Shown: positions 33,938-47,649, numbered from the stretch's first letter. The stretch is DNA of 64,000 bases from Magicicada septendecula (GCA_034769895.1 CM068372.1:370717258-370781257), one strand, 5' to 3'. Numbers and translations: made by a program. The notes: generated from the letters alone by a model not told the origin.

Positions 33938-35315
33938 TATCGGTATGGAGAACCATACATGACTTCCATATTCTAAGATTTATATTTAAAATCATTTTTA
34001 GCCAAACAGCCAGGCTGTGTCTTACCTGCCTTTTTATTGCTGTATTAAATGAAAAATATTATATTACGTTAAAATGAAAAAATTATAATTTTATTGCCTG
34101 GCAACAAAATTATTTTATTTTTAACAATTACCATTGTTTCAAAAAGTTTAAATAAATTTTCAAGTACTTTACTCTTGTTAAAACGTAAAAGGTTGCAGGT
34201 AAACTACCCCTTCCCCTTAACCGATCTTCACCAAAATCGAAAGTCATTGAGACCTCTACAATTCAGGGACGTACGCACAAAATTATTTGATTCTGTTTGA
34301 ATTTGCGGCTGTTATCGTTTGCCATAGAAAATACGCTTGATAAAAAAACGTTGCAGGTAAACTACCCCTTCCCTTAACCGATCTTCACCAAAAACAATAG
34401 GTCTTGAGTACTCTACAAATCAGGGCTGTATGCAAAACATTATTTGATTCTGTTTGAATTTGCGGCTGTTATCGTTTGCCATAGAAAATACCCTTGTTAA
34501 AAAAACGTTGCAGGTAAACTACCCCTTTCCCTCAACCGATCTTCACCAAAAACAATAGGTCTTGAGAACTCTACAATTTAGGGCTGTATGCAAATAATCT
34601 TTTGATTCTGTTTGAATTTGCGGCTGTTATCGTTTGCCATAGGAAATACCCTTGTTAAAACATAAAACCTTACAGGTAAACTACCCCTTTCCCTTAACCG
34701 ATCTTCACCAAAAACAATAGGTCTTGAGTACTCTACAAATCAGGGCTGTATGCAAAACATTATTTGATTCTGTTTGAATTTGCGGCTGTTATCGTTTGCC
34801 ATAGAAAATACCCTTGTTAAAAAAACGTTGCAGGTAAACTACCCCTTTTCCTCAACCGAACTTCACCAAAAACAATAGGTCTTGAGAACTCTACAACTTA
34901 GGGCTGTATGCAAATAATCTTTTGATTCTGTTTGAATTTGCGGCTGTTATCGTTTGCCATAGGAAATACCCTTGTTAAAACATAAAACGTTACAGGTAAA
35001 CTACCCCTTTCCCTTAACCGATCTTCACCAAAATCAACAGATCTTGAGAACTCTACAATTCAGGGCTGTATGCGAAACATTATTTGATTCTGTTTGAATT
35101 TGCGGCTGTTATCGTTTGCCAAACAAACAAAATTACCCTTGCTAAAAAAAAACCGTTGCAGGTAAACTACCCCTTTCCCTCAACCGATCTTCACCAAAAA
35201 CAATAGGTCGCGAGTACTCTGCAAATCAGGGCAGCATGCAAAAAATTATTTGATTCTGTTTGAATTTGCGGCAGTTATAGTTTGCCATAGAAAAAAAATC
35301 TACAGACACACACAC

Positions 35316-35350
<35 letters not shown>

Positions 35351-35487
35351 CACACACACACACAGATACTTTTCGGAAAACGACTTTTTTTCATGTTTTG
35401 AGTGTAGTAGAATCAGAATCTGCAATAATCTCGAACACGATTTTTTTTTCCATCACCATACTTCCATTCCTTAAGGAATATGGAAGT
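33938..35487 (+). mobile_element. HINE-like unit 2
   Basis: Complete unit: L, low-copy segment with GCCTGGCAACAAAATT, eight monomers at about 157-162 bp spacing, (ACAG)n at about 35316-35350, and R ending in the hairpin. Confidence 0.75.
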
Positions 35488-35491
35488 AAAA

Positions 35492-36690
35492 TATCGGTAT
35501 GGAGAACCATACATGACTTCCATATTCTAAGATTTATATTTAAAATCATTTTCAGCCAAACAGCCAGGCTGTGTCTTACCTGCCTTTTTATTGCTGTATT
35601 AAATGAAAAATATTATATTACATTAAAATGAAAAAATTATAATTTTATTGCCTGGCAACAAAATTATTTTATTTTTAACAATTACCATTGTTTCAAAAAG
35701 TTTAAATAAATTTTCAAGTACTTTACTCTTGTTAAAACCTAAAAGGTTGCAGGTAAACTACCCCTTCCCCTTAACCGATCTTCACCAAAATCGAAAGTCA
35801 TTGAGACCTCTACAATTCAGGGACGTATGCAAAAAATTATTTGATTCTGTTTGAATTTGCGGCTGTTATCGTTTGCCATAGAAAATACGCTTGATAAAAA
35901 AACGTTGCAGGTAAACTACCCCTTCCCCTTAACCGATCTTCACCAAAAACAATAGGTCTTGAGTACTCTACAAATCTGGGCTGTATGCAAAACATTATTT
36001 GATTCTGTTTGAATTTGCGGCTGTTATCGTTTGCCATAGAAAATACCCTTGTTAAAAAAACGTTGCAGGTAAACTACCCCTTTCCCTCAACCGATCTTCA
36101 CCAAAAAGAACAGGTCTTGAGAACTCTACAATTTAGGGCTGTATGCAAATAATCTTTTGATTCTGTTTGAATTTGCGGCTGTTATCGTTTGCCATAGGAA
36201 ATACCCTTGTTAAAACATAAAACGTTACAGGTAAACTACCCCTTTCCCTTAACCGATCTTCACCAAAATCAGCAGATCTTGAGAACTCTACAATTCAGGG
36301 TTGTATGCGAAACATTATTTGATTCTGTTTGAATTTGCGGCTGTTATCGTTTGCCAAACAAACAAAATTACCCTTGCTAAAAAAAAACCGTTGCAGGTAA
36401 ACTACCCCTTTCCATCAACCGATCTTCACCAAAAACAATAGGTCGCGAGTACTCTGCAAATCAGGGCTGTATGCAAAAAATTATTTGATTCTGTTTGAAT
36501 TTGCGGCAGTTATCGTTTGCCATAGAAAAAAAATCTACAGACAGACAGACAGACAGACACACACACAGACACTTTTCGGAAAACGACTTTTTTTCATGTT
36601 TTGAGTGTAGTAGAATCAGAATCTGCAATAATCTCGAACACGATTTTTTTTGCCATCACCATACTTCCATTCCTTAATGAATATGGAAGT
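35492..36690 (+). mobile_element. HINE-like unit 3
   Basis: Complete unit with fewer monomers than unit 2, a shorter ACAG tract and the R hairpin (TTAATG variant in the loop). Confidence 0.75.
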
Positions 36691-36693
36691 AAA

Positions 36694-38220
36694 TATCGGT
36701 ATGGAGAACCATACATGACTTCCATATTCTAAGATTTATATTTAAAATCATTTTCAGCCAAACAGCCAGGCTGTGTCTTACCTGCCTTTTTATTGCTGTA
36801 TTAAATGAAAAATATTATATTACATTAAAATGAAAAAATTATAATTTTATTGCCTGGCAACAAAATTATTTTATTTTTAACAATTACCATTGTTTCAAAA
36901 AGTTTAAATAAATTTTCAAGTACTTTACTCTTGTTAAAACGTAAAAAGTTGCAGGTAAACTACCCCTTCCCCTTAACTGATCTTCACCAAAATCGAAAGT
37001 CATTGAGACCTCTACAATTCAGGGAGGTATGCAAAAAATTATTTGATTCTGTTTGAATTTGCGGCTGTTATCGTTTGCCATAGAAAATACGCTTGATAAA
37101 AAAACGTTGCAGGTAAACTACCCCTTCCCCTTAACCGATCTTCACCAAAAACAATAGGTCTTGAGTACTCTACAAATCAGGGCTGTATGCAAAACATTAT
37201 TTGATTCTGTTTGAATTTGCGGCTGTTATCGTTTGCCATAGAAAATACCCTTGTTAAAAAAACGTTGCAGGTAAACTACCCCTTTCCCTCAACCGAACTT
37301 CACCAAAAACAATAGGTCTTGAGACCTCTACAATTTAGGGCTGTATGCAAATAATCTTTTGATTCTGTTTGAATTTGCGGCTGTTATCGTTTGCCATAGG
37401 AAATACCCTTGTTAAAACATAAAACGTTACAGGTAAACTACCCCTTTCCCTCAACCGATCTTCACCAAAAACAATAGGTCTTGAGTACTCTACAAATCAG
37501 GGCTGTATGCAAAACATTATTTGATTCTGTTTGAATTTGCGGCTGTTATCATTTGCCATAGAAAATACCCTTGTTAAAAAAACGTTGCAGGTGAACTACC
37601 CCTTTCCCTCAACCGAACTTCACCAAAAACAATAGGTCTTGAGGACTCTACAATTTAGGGCTGTATGCAAATAATCTTTTGATTCTGTTTGAATTTGCGG
37701 CTGTTATCGTTTGCCATAGGAAATACCCTTGTTAAAACATAAAACGTTACAGGTAAACTACCCCTTTCCCTTAACCGATCTTCACCAAAATCAACAGATC
37801 TTGAGAACTCTACAATTCAGGGCTGTATGCGAAACATTATTTGATTCTGTTTGAATTTGCGGCTGTTATCGTTTGCCAAACAAACAAAATTACCCTTGCT
37901 AAAAAAAAACCGTTGCAGGTAAACTACCCCTTTCCCTCAACCGATCTTCACCAAAAACAATAGGTCGCGAGTACTCTGCAAATCAGGCCTGCATGCAAAA
38001 AATTATTTGATTCTGTTTGAATTTGCGGCAGTTATCGTTAGCCATAGAAAAAAAATCTACAGACACATAGACAGACAGACAGACAGACACACACACAGAC
38101 ACTTTTCGGAAAACGACTTTTTTTCATGTTTTGAGTGTAGTAGAATCAGAATCTGCAATAATCTCGAACACGATTTTTTTTGCCATCACCATACTTCCAT
38201 TCCTTAAGGAATATGGAAGT
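36694..38220 (+). mobile_element. HINE-like unit 4
   Basis: Complete unit. Its monomers alternate between two subtypes (AATCAGGGCTGTATGCAAAACATT and AATTTAGGGCTGTATGCAAATAATC), a pattern that continues in neighbouring units. Confidence 0.75.
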
Positions 38221-38224
38221 AAAA

Positions 38225-39901
38225 TATCGGTATGGAGAACCATACATGACTTCCATATTCTAAGATTTATATTTAAAATCATTTTCAGCCAAACAGCCAG
38301 GCTGTGTCTTACCTGCCTTTTTATTGCTGTATTAAATGAAAAATATTATATTACATTAAAATGAAAAAATTATAATTTTATTGCCTGGCAACAAAATTAT
38401 TTTATTTTTAACAATTACCATTGTTTCAAAAAGTTTAAATAAATTTTCAAGTACTTTACTCTTGTTAAAACGTAAAAGGTTGCAGGTAAACTACCCCTTC
38501 CCCTTAACCGATCTTCACCAAAATCGAAAGTCATTGAGACCTCTACAATTCAGGGACGTATGCAAAACATTATTTGATTCTGTTTGAATTTGCGGCTGTT
38601 ATCGTTTGCCATAGAAAATACCCTTGTTAAAAAAACGTTGCAGGTAAACTACCCCTTTCCCTCAACCGAACTTCACCAAAAACAATAGGTCTTGAGAACT
38701 CTACAATTTAGGGCTGTATGCAAATAATCTTTTGATTCTGTTTGAATTTGCGGCTGTTATCGTTTGCCATAGGAAATACCCTTGTTAAAACATAAAACGT
38801 TACAGGTAAACTACCCCTTTCCCTTAACCGATCTTCACCAAAAACAATAGGTCTTGAGTACTCTACAAATCAGGGCTGTATGCAAAACATTATTTGATTC
38901 TGTTTGAATTTGCGGCTGTTATCGTTTGCCATAGAAAATACCCTTGTTAAAAAAACGTTGCAGGTAAACTACCCCTTTCCCTCAACCGAACTTCACCAAA
39001 AACAATAGGTCTTGAGAACTCTACAATTTAGGGCTGTATGCAAATAATCTTTTGATTCTGTTTGAATTTGCGGCTGTTATCGTTTGCCATAGGAAATACC
39101 CTTGTTAAAACATAAAACGTTACAGGTAAACTACCCCTTTCCCTCAACCGATCTTCACCAAAAACAATAGGTCTTGAGTACTCTACAAATCAGGGCTGTA
39201 TGCAAAACATTATTTGATTCTGTTTGAATTTGCGGCTGTTATCGTTTGCCATAGAAAATACCCTTGTTAAAAAAACGTTGCAGGTAAACTACCCCTTTCC
39301 CTCAACCGAACTTCACCAAAAACAATAGGTCTTGAGAACTCTACAATTTAGGGCTGTATGCAAATAATCTTTAGATTCTGTTTGAATTTGCGGCTGTTAT
39401 CGTTTGCCATAGGAAATACCCTTGTTAAAACATAAAACGTTACAGGTAAACTACCCCTTTCCCTTAACCGATCTTCACCAAAATCAACAGATCTTGAGAA
39501 CTCTACAATTCAGGGCTGTATGCGAAACATTATTTGATTCTGTTTGAATTTGCGGCTGTTATCGTTTGCCAAACAAACAAAATTACCCTTGCTAAAAAAA
39601 AACCGTTACAGGTAAACTACCCCTTTCCCTCAACCGATCTTCACCAAAAACAATAGGTCGCGAGTACTCTGCAAATCAGGGCTGCATGCAGAAAATTATT
39701 TGATTCTGTTTGAATTTGCGGCAGTTATCGTTTGCCATAGAAAAAAAATCTACAGACAGACAGACACACACACACACAGACACTTTTCGGAAAACGACTT
39801 TTTTTCATGTTTTGAGTGTTGTAGAATCAGAATCTGCAATAATCTCGAACACGATTTTTTTTGCCATCACCATACTTCCATTCCTTAAGGAATATGGAAG
39901 T
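38225..39901 (+). mobile_element. HINE-like unit 5
   Basis: Complete unit with the same alternating monomer subtypes as unit 4 and one extra dimer period. Another monomer (39902-40063) separates it from the next left end. Confidence 0.75.
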
Positions 39902-40063
39902 AAATTACCCCGATAAAAAAATGTTGCAGGTAAACTACCCCTTCCCCTTAACCGATCTTCACCAAAACCAATAGATCTTGAGAACTCCATAATTCAGGCC
40001 TGTATGCAAAAGAGTAGTTGATTCTGTTTGAATTTGCGGCTGTTATCGTTTGCCATAGAAAAA

Positions 40064-41261
40064 TATCGGTATGGAGAACCATACATGACTTCCATATTCT
40101 AAGATTTATATTTAAAATCATTTTCACCCAAACAGCCAGGCTGTGTCTTACCTGCCTTTTTATTGCTGTATTAAATGAAAAATATTATATTACATTAAAA
40201 TGAAAAAATTATAATTTTATTGCCTGGCAACAAAATTATTTTATTTTTAACAATTACCATAGTTTCAAAAAGTTTAAATAAATTTTCAAGTACTTTACTC
40301 TTGTTAAAACGTAAAAGGTTGCAGGTAAACTACCCCTTCCCCTTAACCGATCTTCACCAAAATCGAAAGTCATTGAGACCTCTACAATTCAGGGAGAACG
40401 AATGCAAAAAATTATTTGATTCTGTTTGAATTTGCGGCTGTTATCGTTTGCCATAGAAAATACGCTTGATAAAAAAACGTTGCAGGTAAACTACCCCTTC
40501 CCCTTAACCGATCTTCACCAAAAACAATAGGTCTTGAGTACTCTCCAAATCAGGGCTGTATGCAAAACATTATTTGATTCTGTTTGAATTTGCGGCTGTT
40601 ATCGTTTGCCATAGAAAATACCCTTGTTAAAAAAACGTTGCAGGTAAACTACCCCTTTCCCTCAACCAAACTTCACCAAAAACAATAGGTCTTGAGAACT
40701 CTACAATTTAGGGCTGTATGCAAATAATCTTTTGATTCTGTTTGAATTTGCGGCTGTTATCGTTTGCCATAGGAAATACCCTTGTTAAAACATAAAACGT
40801 TACAGGTAAACTACCCCTTTCCCTTAACCGATCTTCACCAAAAACAATAGGTCTTGAGTACTCTACAAATCAGGGCTGTATGCAAAACATTATTTGATTC
40901 TGTTTGAATTTGCGGCTGTTATCGTTTGCCAAACAAATTAAATTACCCTTGCTAAAAAAAACCGTTGCAGGTAAACTACCCCTTTCCCTCAACCGATCTT
41001 CACCAAAAACAATAGGTCGCGAGTACTCTGCAAATCAGGGCTGCATGCAAACAATTATTTGATTCTGTTTGAATTCGCAGCAGTTATCGTTTGCCATAGA
41101 AAAAAAATCTACAGACACACAGACAGACACAAACACAGACACTTTTCGGAAAACGACTTTTTTTTAATTTTTTGAGTGTAGTAGAGTCAGAATCTGCAAT
41201 AATCTAGAACACGATTTTTTTTGCCATCACCATACTTCCATTCCTTAAGGAATATGGAAGT
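40064..41261 (+). mobile_element. HINE-like unit 6
   Basis: Complete unit with a short ACAG tract and a mutated R (TTTTAATTTTTTGAGTG instead of TTTCATGTTTTGAGTG). Confidence 0.75.
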
Positions 41262-41263
41262 AA

Positions 41264-42142
41264 TATCGGTATGGAGAACCATACATGACTTCCATATTCT
41301 AAGATTTATATTTAAAATCATTTTCAGCCAAACAGCCAGGCTGTGTCTTACCTGCCTTTTTATTGCTGTATTAAATGAAAAATATTATATTACATTAAAA
41401 TGAAAAAATTATAATTTTATTGCCTGGCAACAAAATTATTTTATTTTTAACAATTACCATTGTTTCAAAAAGTTTAAATAAATTTTCAAGTACTTTACTC
41501 TTGTTAAAACGTAAAAGGTTGCAGGTAAACTACCCCTTCCCCTTAACCGATCTTCACCAAAATCGAAAGTCATTGAGACCTCTACAATTCAGGGACGTAT
41601 GCAAAAAATTATTTGATTCTGTTTGAATTTGCGGCTGTTATCGTTTGCCATAGAAAATACGCTTGATAAAAAAACGTTACAGGTAAACTACTCCTTCCCC
41701 TTAACCGATCTTCACCAAAAACAACAGGTCTTGAGTACTCTACAAATAAGGGCTGTATGCAAAACATTATTTGATTCTGTTTGAATTTGCGGCTGTTATC
41801 GTTTGCCATAGAAAATACACTTGTTAAAAAAACGTTGCTGGTAAACTACCCCTTTCCCTCAACCGATCTTCACCAAAAACAATAGGTCTTGAGAACTCTA
41901 CAATTTAGGGCTGTATGCAAATAATCTTTTGATTCTGTTTGAATTTGCGGCTGTTATCGTTTGCCATAGGAAATACCCTTGTTAAAACATAAAACGTTAC
42001 AGGTAAACTACCCCTTTCCCTTAACCGATCATCACCAAAAACAATAGGTCTTGAGTACTCTACAAATCAGGGCTGTATGCAAAACATTATTTGATTCTGT
42101 TTGAATTTGCGGCAGTTATCGTTTGCCATAGAAAAAAAATCT

Positions 42143-42173
<31 letters not shown>

Positions 42174-42326
42174 CACAGACAGACAGACAGACACACACAC
42201 AGACACTTTTCGGAATACGACTTTTTTTCATGTTTTGAGTGTTTAGTAGAATCAGAATCTGCAATAATCTCGAACACGATTTTTTTTGCCATCACCATAC
42301 TTCCATTCCTTAAGGAATATGGAAGT
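41264..42326 (+). mobile_element. HINE-like unit 7
   Basis: The shortest complete unit, with a long (ACAG)n tract at about 42145-42200 and an intact R hairpin. Confidence 0.75.
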
Positions 42327-42329
42327 AAA

Positions 42330-44150
42330 TATCGGTATGGAGAACCATACATGACTTCCATATTCTAAGATTTATATTTAAAATCATTTTCAGCCAAACA
42401 GCCAGGCTGTGTCTTACCTGCCTTTTTATTGGTGTATTAAATGAAAAATATTATATTACATTAAAATGAAAAAATTATAATTTTATTGCCTGGCAACAAA
42501 ATTATTTTATTTTTAACAATTACCATTGTTTCAAAAAGTTTAAATAAATTTTCAAGTACTTTACTCTTGTTAAAACGTAAAAGGTTGCAGGTAAACTACC
42601 CCTTCCCCTTAACCGATCTTCACCAAAATCGAAAGTCATTGAGACCTCTACAATTCAGGGACGTATGCAAAAAATTATTTGATTCTGTTTGAATTTGCGG
42701 CTGTTATCGTTTGCCATAGAAAATACGCTTGATAAAAAAACGTTGCAGGTAAACTACCCCTTCCCCTTAACCGATCTTCACCAAAAACAATAGGTCTTGA
42801 GTACTCTACAAATCAGGGCTGTATGCAAAACATTATTTGATTCTGTTTGAATTTGCGGCTGTTATCGTTTGCCATAGAAAATAAAACGTAAAAGGTTGCA
42901 GGTAAACTACCCCTTCCCCTTAACCGATCTTCACCAAAAACAATAGGTCTTGAGTACTCTACAAATCAGGACTGTATGCAAAACATTATTTGATTCTGTT
43001 TGAATTTGCGGCTGTTATCGTTTGCCATATAAAATACCCTTGTTAAAAAAACGTTGCAGGTAAACTACCCCTTTCCCTCAACCGATCTTCACCAAAAACA
43101 ATAGGTCTTGAGAAATCTACAATTCAGGGCTGTATGCGAAACATTATTTGATTCTGTTTGAATTTGCGGCTGTTATCGTTTGCCAAAAAAAAAAAAATTT
43201 CCCTTGATAAAAAAAACCGTTGCAGGTAAACTACCCCTTCCCCTCAACCGATCTTCACCAAAAACAATAGGTCGCGAGTACTCTACAAATCAGGGCTGTA
43301 TGCAAAAAATTATTTGATTCTGTTTGAATTTGCGGCAGTTGTCGTTTGCCATAGAAAATACGCATGATAAAAAACGTTGCTGGTAAACTACCCCTTCCCC
43401 TTAACCGATCTTCACCAAAAACAATAGGTCTTGAGTACTCTACAAATCAGGGCTGTATGCAGAAAATTATTTGATTCTGTTTGAATTTGCGGCTGTTATC
43501 GTTTGCCATAGAAAATACCCTTGTTAAAAAAACGTTGTAGGTAAACTACCCCTTTCCCTTAACCGATCTTCACCAAAAACAAAAGGTATTGAGAACTCTA
43601 CAATTTAGGGCTGTATGCAAATAATCTTTTCATTCTGTTTGAATTTGCGGCTGTTATCGTTTGCCATAGGAAATACCCTTGTTAAAACATAAAACGTTAC
43701 AGGTAAACTACCCCTTTCCCTTAACCGATCTTCACCAAAAACAATAGGTCTTGAGAACTCTACAATTCAGGGCTGTATGCGAAACATTATTTGATTCTGT
43801 TTGAATTTGCGGCTGTTATCGTTTGCCAAACAAACAAAATTTCCCTTGCTAAAAAAAAACCGTTGCAGGTAAACTACCCCTTTCCCTCAACCGATCTTCA
43901 CCAAAAACAATAGGTCGCGAGAACTCTGCAAAACCGGGCTGTATGCAAAAAATTATTTGATTCTGTTTGAATTTGCGGCAGTTATCGTTTGCCATAGAAA
44001 AAAAATCTACAGACAGACAGACACACAGACACTTTTCGGAAAACGACTTTTTTTCATGTTTTGAGTGTAGTAGAATCAGAATCTGCAATAATCTCGAACA
44101 CGATTTTTTTTGCCATCACCATACTTCCATTCCTTAAGGAATATGGAAGT
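42330..44150 (+). mobile_element. HINE-like unit 8
   Basis: The longest complete unit, with about ten monomers. One junction (AAAATAAAACGTAAAAGG near 42880) looks like a recombination between monomer subtypes. Confidence 0.75.
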
Positions 44151-46250
44151 AAAAATTACACTTCTTTAAAAAAAAACCGTTGCAGGTAAACTACCCCTTT
44201 CCCTTAACCGATCTTCACCTAAAACAATAGGTCTTGAGTACTCTACAGATCAGGCTGTATGCAAAACATTATTTGATTCTGTTTGAATTTGCGGCTCTTA
44301 TCGTTTGCCATAGACAATACCCTTTTAAAACATAAAACGTAGCAGGTAAACTACCCCTTTCCCTTAACCTATCTTCACCAAAATCAATAGGTCTTCAGAA
44401 CTCTACAATTTAGCGCTGTATGCAAATAATCATTTGATTCTGTTTGAATTTTCGGCTGTTATCGTTTGCCATATAAAATACCCTTGTTAAAACATAAAAC
44501 GTTGCAGGTAAACTACCCCTTTCCCTTAACCGATCTTCACCTAAAACAAGAGAACTTGAGAACTCTACAATTCAGGGCTGTATGCAAAACATTATTTGAT
44601 GCTGTTTGAATTTGCGGCTCTTATCGTTTGCCATAGAAAAAATTAACCCCGATAAAAAAACGTTGCAGGTAAACTACCCCTTCCCCTTAACCGATCTTCA
44701 CCAAAACCAATAGAACTTGAGAACTCCATAATTCAGGGCTGTATGCAAAAGAGTAGTTGATGCTGTTTGAATTTTTGGCTGTTATCGTATGCCATATAAA
44801 ATACCCTTGTTAAAACATAAAACGTTGCAGGTAAACTACCCCTTTCCCTTAACCGACCTTCAACAAAATCAACAGACCTTGAGTTCTCTTTAATTCAAAA
44901 AGGTATGCAAAAACATAGTCGATTCTGTTTGAATTTGCAGCAGTTATCGTTCGTCATATAAAAAATTACCTTGTTAAAACATAAAATGATGCAGGTAAAC
45001 TACCCCTTTCCCTTAACCGATCTTCACCAACACCAACATGACTTGAGAACTCTACAATTCAGGGCTGTATGCAAAACATTATTTGATTCTGTTTGAATTT
45101 GCAGCTGTTATCGTTTGCCATAGAAAAAAAATTACCCCCGATAAAAAAATGTTGCAGGTAAACTACCCCTTCCCCTTAACCGATCTTCACCAAAACCAAT
45201 AGATCTTGAGAACTCCATAATTCAGGGCTGTATGCAAAAGAGTAGTTGATTCTGTTTGAATTTGCGGCTGTTATCGTTTGCCATAGAAAAAAATTAACTT
45301 GTTTAAAAAAAAACCATTGCAGGTAAACCACCCCTTTCCCTTAACCGATCTTCACCTAAAACAATAGGTCCTGAGTACTCTACAGATCAGGGCTGTATGC
45401 AAAACATTATTTGATTCTGTTTGAATTTTCGGCTGTTATCGTCTGCGATATAAAATACCCTTGTTAAAACATAAAACGTTGCAGGTAAACTACCCCTTTC
45501 CCTTAACCGATCTTCACCTAAAATAAGAGAACTTGAGAACTCTACAATTCAGGGCTGTATGCAAAACATTATTTGATTCTGTTTGAATTTGCGGCTGTTA
45601 TCGTTTGCCATAAAAAATACCCTTTTAAAACATAAAATGTAGCAGGTAAACTACCCCTTTCCCTTAACCGATCTTCACCAAAATCAATAGGTCTTGAGAA
45701 CTCTACAATTTAGGGCTGTATGCAAATAATCATTTGATTCTGTTTGAATTTGCGGTTGTTATCGTTTGTCATATAAAATACCCTTGTTAAAACATAAAAT
45801 GTTGTAGGTAAACTACCCCTTTCCCTTAACCGATCTTCACCAAAACCAATAGGTCTTGAGAACTCAACAATTCAGGGCTGTATGCAAAAGAGTAGTTGAT
45901 TCTGTTTGAATTTGCGGCTGTTATCGTTTGCCATACAAAACAATTACCCTTGATTAAAAAAAAACCGTTGCAGGTAAACTACCCCTTTCTCTCAACTGAT
46001 CTTCACCAAAAACAATAGGTCGTGAGTACTCTACAAATCAGGGCTGTATGCAAAAAATGATTTGATTCAGTTTAATTTACGGCTGTTATCGTTTGCCATA
46101 GAAAAAAAATCTACAGCAGACACACAGACGCTTTTCGAAAAATGACTTTTTTTCATGTTTTGAGTGTAGTACAATCAGAATCAGCAATAATCTCGAACAC
46201 GATTTTTTTTGCCATCACCATACTTCCATTTCCTTAAGGAACATGGAAGT
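44151..46250 (+). repeat. Terminal monomer block of the array
   Basis: About thirteen more diverged monomers without a left end, closing with a reduced ACAG tract and a final R hairpin at 46250. The greater divergence suggests an older array edge. Confidence 0.7.
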
Positions 46251-46506
46251 AATAAAATATTATTGTTGTTATCAACTCCCTCATAGCTGTAAACATCAGT
46301 CACACAAAATACAATATACATGTTAACAGCATATCAGCTGATGCACTACCAGAATACCAACATAACCTTAACTCAATACGTTTAACACTGATACAAATTT
46401 ATTTAAAAATTTTCGTCATATCCAGTTATTATTTACCACACTTCATTACCTAAATCAGCCAAGTAAGTATACCATTAACTCAATCGATTAAATGTTCATT
46501 CACTAT

Positions 46507-46922
46507 TTATCTAACCACCGTCATCGAAAATTGGATTTTCATATAACAATTTTCATTCTTAATTTCATACATCGTTTTATTACCCTTTGTGTGATAACTA
46601 TTTAAATCTTTGTTATCCGTTTTACCATAATAATAGTTCCTAGGGTTATCCCCCATTATTATTTTATCATATGCCATGCCTACATCAGTATTTTTGGTTA
46701 AGTCTCTGTCAGTATTATCTGCCACACTTAAATAGTTTATGTTTTCATTACTATAGTCATCAACTATTACTAGTATGCTACCTCTCACAAAAGGTAAGTG
46801 TTTATTATTATCAACCTCAATATAATCATCGTTTGCTACTACACAAGGTAAGTTTCTATTATTTATAATAATTCTCTCATTATTTAATTTCTCAACTAAC
46901 CCTTTATAACCTCTATTCAACT

Positions 46923-46960
<38 letters not shown>

Positions 46961-47338
46961 ATAATCACTTTCTATTTCCCATAAAACTTCATCGCCACTA
47001 TTATTATTCACTTTACCTTCTAACACCACATTTTTAATTATATCATCATAATTACCACTAGTTTTAAACTCATCACTTACCTTATTATCTGTACCTTCGT
47101 TATTTTTGTTCTCGTTACACTCACCTGTAACTGTATCATTTTCTACCCCCTACCTTCTCTTTCTACTTTCGTTTACTCCGTCCTGTATTTGTTTTATCAT
47201 AGCACTAAAATGTTCCTTTAATATTGAATTTTGTTCATCAAAACGTTTACTTATTGTATCATACATTGTTTTCAGAAGATTCATCACATCATCCCTTGAA
47301 CACCCCTTTTCTTCTCTTACCTCAGCCATGTTAAACAA
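46507..47338 (-). pseudogene. Gag-like start of the 29606 element, broken
   Basis: About 300 nt after the PBS on the minus strand, an open frame (47338-47150) begins MAEVREEKG and continues with SKRFDEQNSILKE, a coiled-coil start resembling the 14400 gag. An in-frame TAG ends it at 47150, but the frame stays open beyond. It then enters a (TA)n run at about 46930-46957, which encodes IYIYIY and shifts the frame. A further 150-residue acidic, Asn-rich open frame runs to 46507. No capsid, zinc finger or pol domain follows, because the HINE-like array begins shortly after. Inactive as it stands. Confidence 0.55.
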
Positions 47339-47628
47339 AATTTTTCTTATATTATACCCCTTAACAAACTACAATCCTCCTCATACACACTACTTACACA
47401 TATTAACTCACTCACAATACCCGCTACAAAACATCAACACCAATATATTACAGTAAGCAAATAATTCACCAAATACATCGCATTACCAAACAATAACCCC
47501 ATATTTGCGTCAAGTTATTTGTAGTTATTATATCATCTTGTAAGTTTGTATTATATCTCATATAAGTTTGTATTTGTATTTTTCTCTGCCATTTTCAACT
47601 AAGTTGTCAATTTTTTACTTTAATTTAC

Positions 47629-47647
47629 GTCACTGTTACGGGCGCCA
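47629..47647 (-). other. Primer binding site
   Basis: The minus strand reads TGGCGCCCGTAACAGTGAC, 2 nt after the 5' LTR end ACTTCA. It starts like the tRNA-Lys PBS of the 13192 element and then diverges. The tRNA is not certain. Confidence 0.6.
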
Positions 47648-47649
47648 AC

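Larger units (their letters stand above)
32817..46250 (+). repeat. Higher-order tandem array of HINE-like units
   Basis: 13.4 kb of head-to-tail composite units. Each complete unit has a left end L (TATCGGTATGGAGAACC... to TTTAAAATCATTTT) and a 200-bp low-copy segment. Several ~157-162-bp monomers (core GGTAAACTACCCC...TTGCGGCTGTTATCG) follow, then an (ACAG)n/(AC)n microsatellite and a right end R. R closes with a hairpin (ACTTCCATTCC/GGAATATGGAAGT). L starts at 32817, 33938, 35492, 36694, 38225, 40064, 41264 and 42330. R ends at 35487, 36690, 38220, 39901, 41261, 42326, 44150 and 46250. L contains ACTTCCATATTC and R its reverse complement, forming subterminal inverted repeats as in Helentron-associated (HINE/DINE-1) elements. 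No genes: the recurring short open frames are repeat sequence. Confidence 0.85.

Noticed and set aside
36000..36040. Hammerhead cores within the ~160-bp monomers
   Set aside because: I read a consensus monomer on both strands and found no CTGATGA core. The motif occurs only in the long-form segment.
33892..44088. Many recurring open frames of 60-80 codons across the array
   Set aside because: They recur because the DNA repeat recurs. They span monomer and microsatellite boundaries and show no domain or codon constraint.
32817..46250. Regular repeats suggesting a CRISPR array
   Set aside because: The repeats are ~160-bp contiguous monomers without unique spacers, in a eukaryotic intron.
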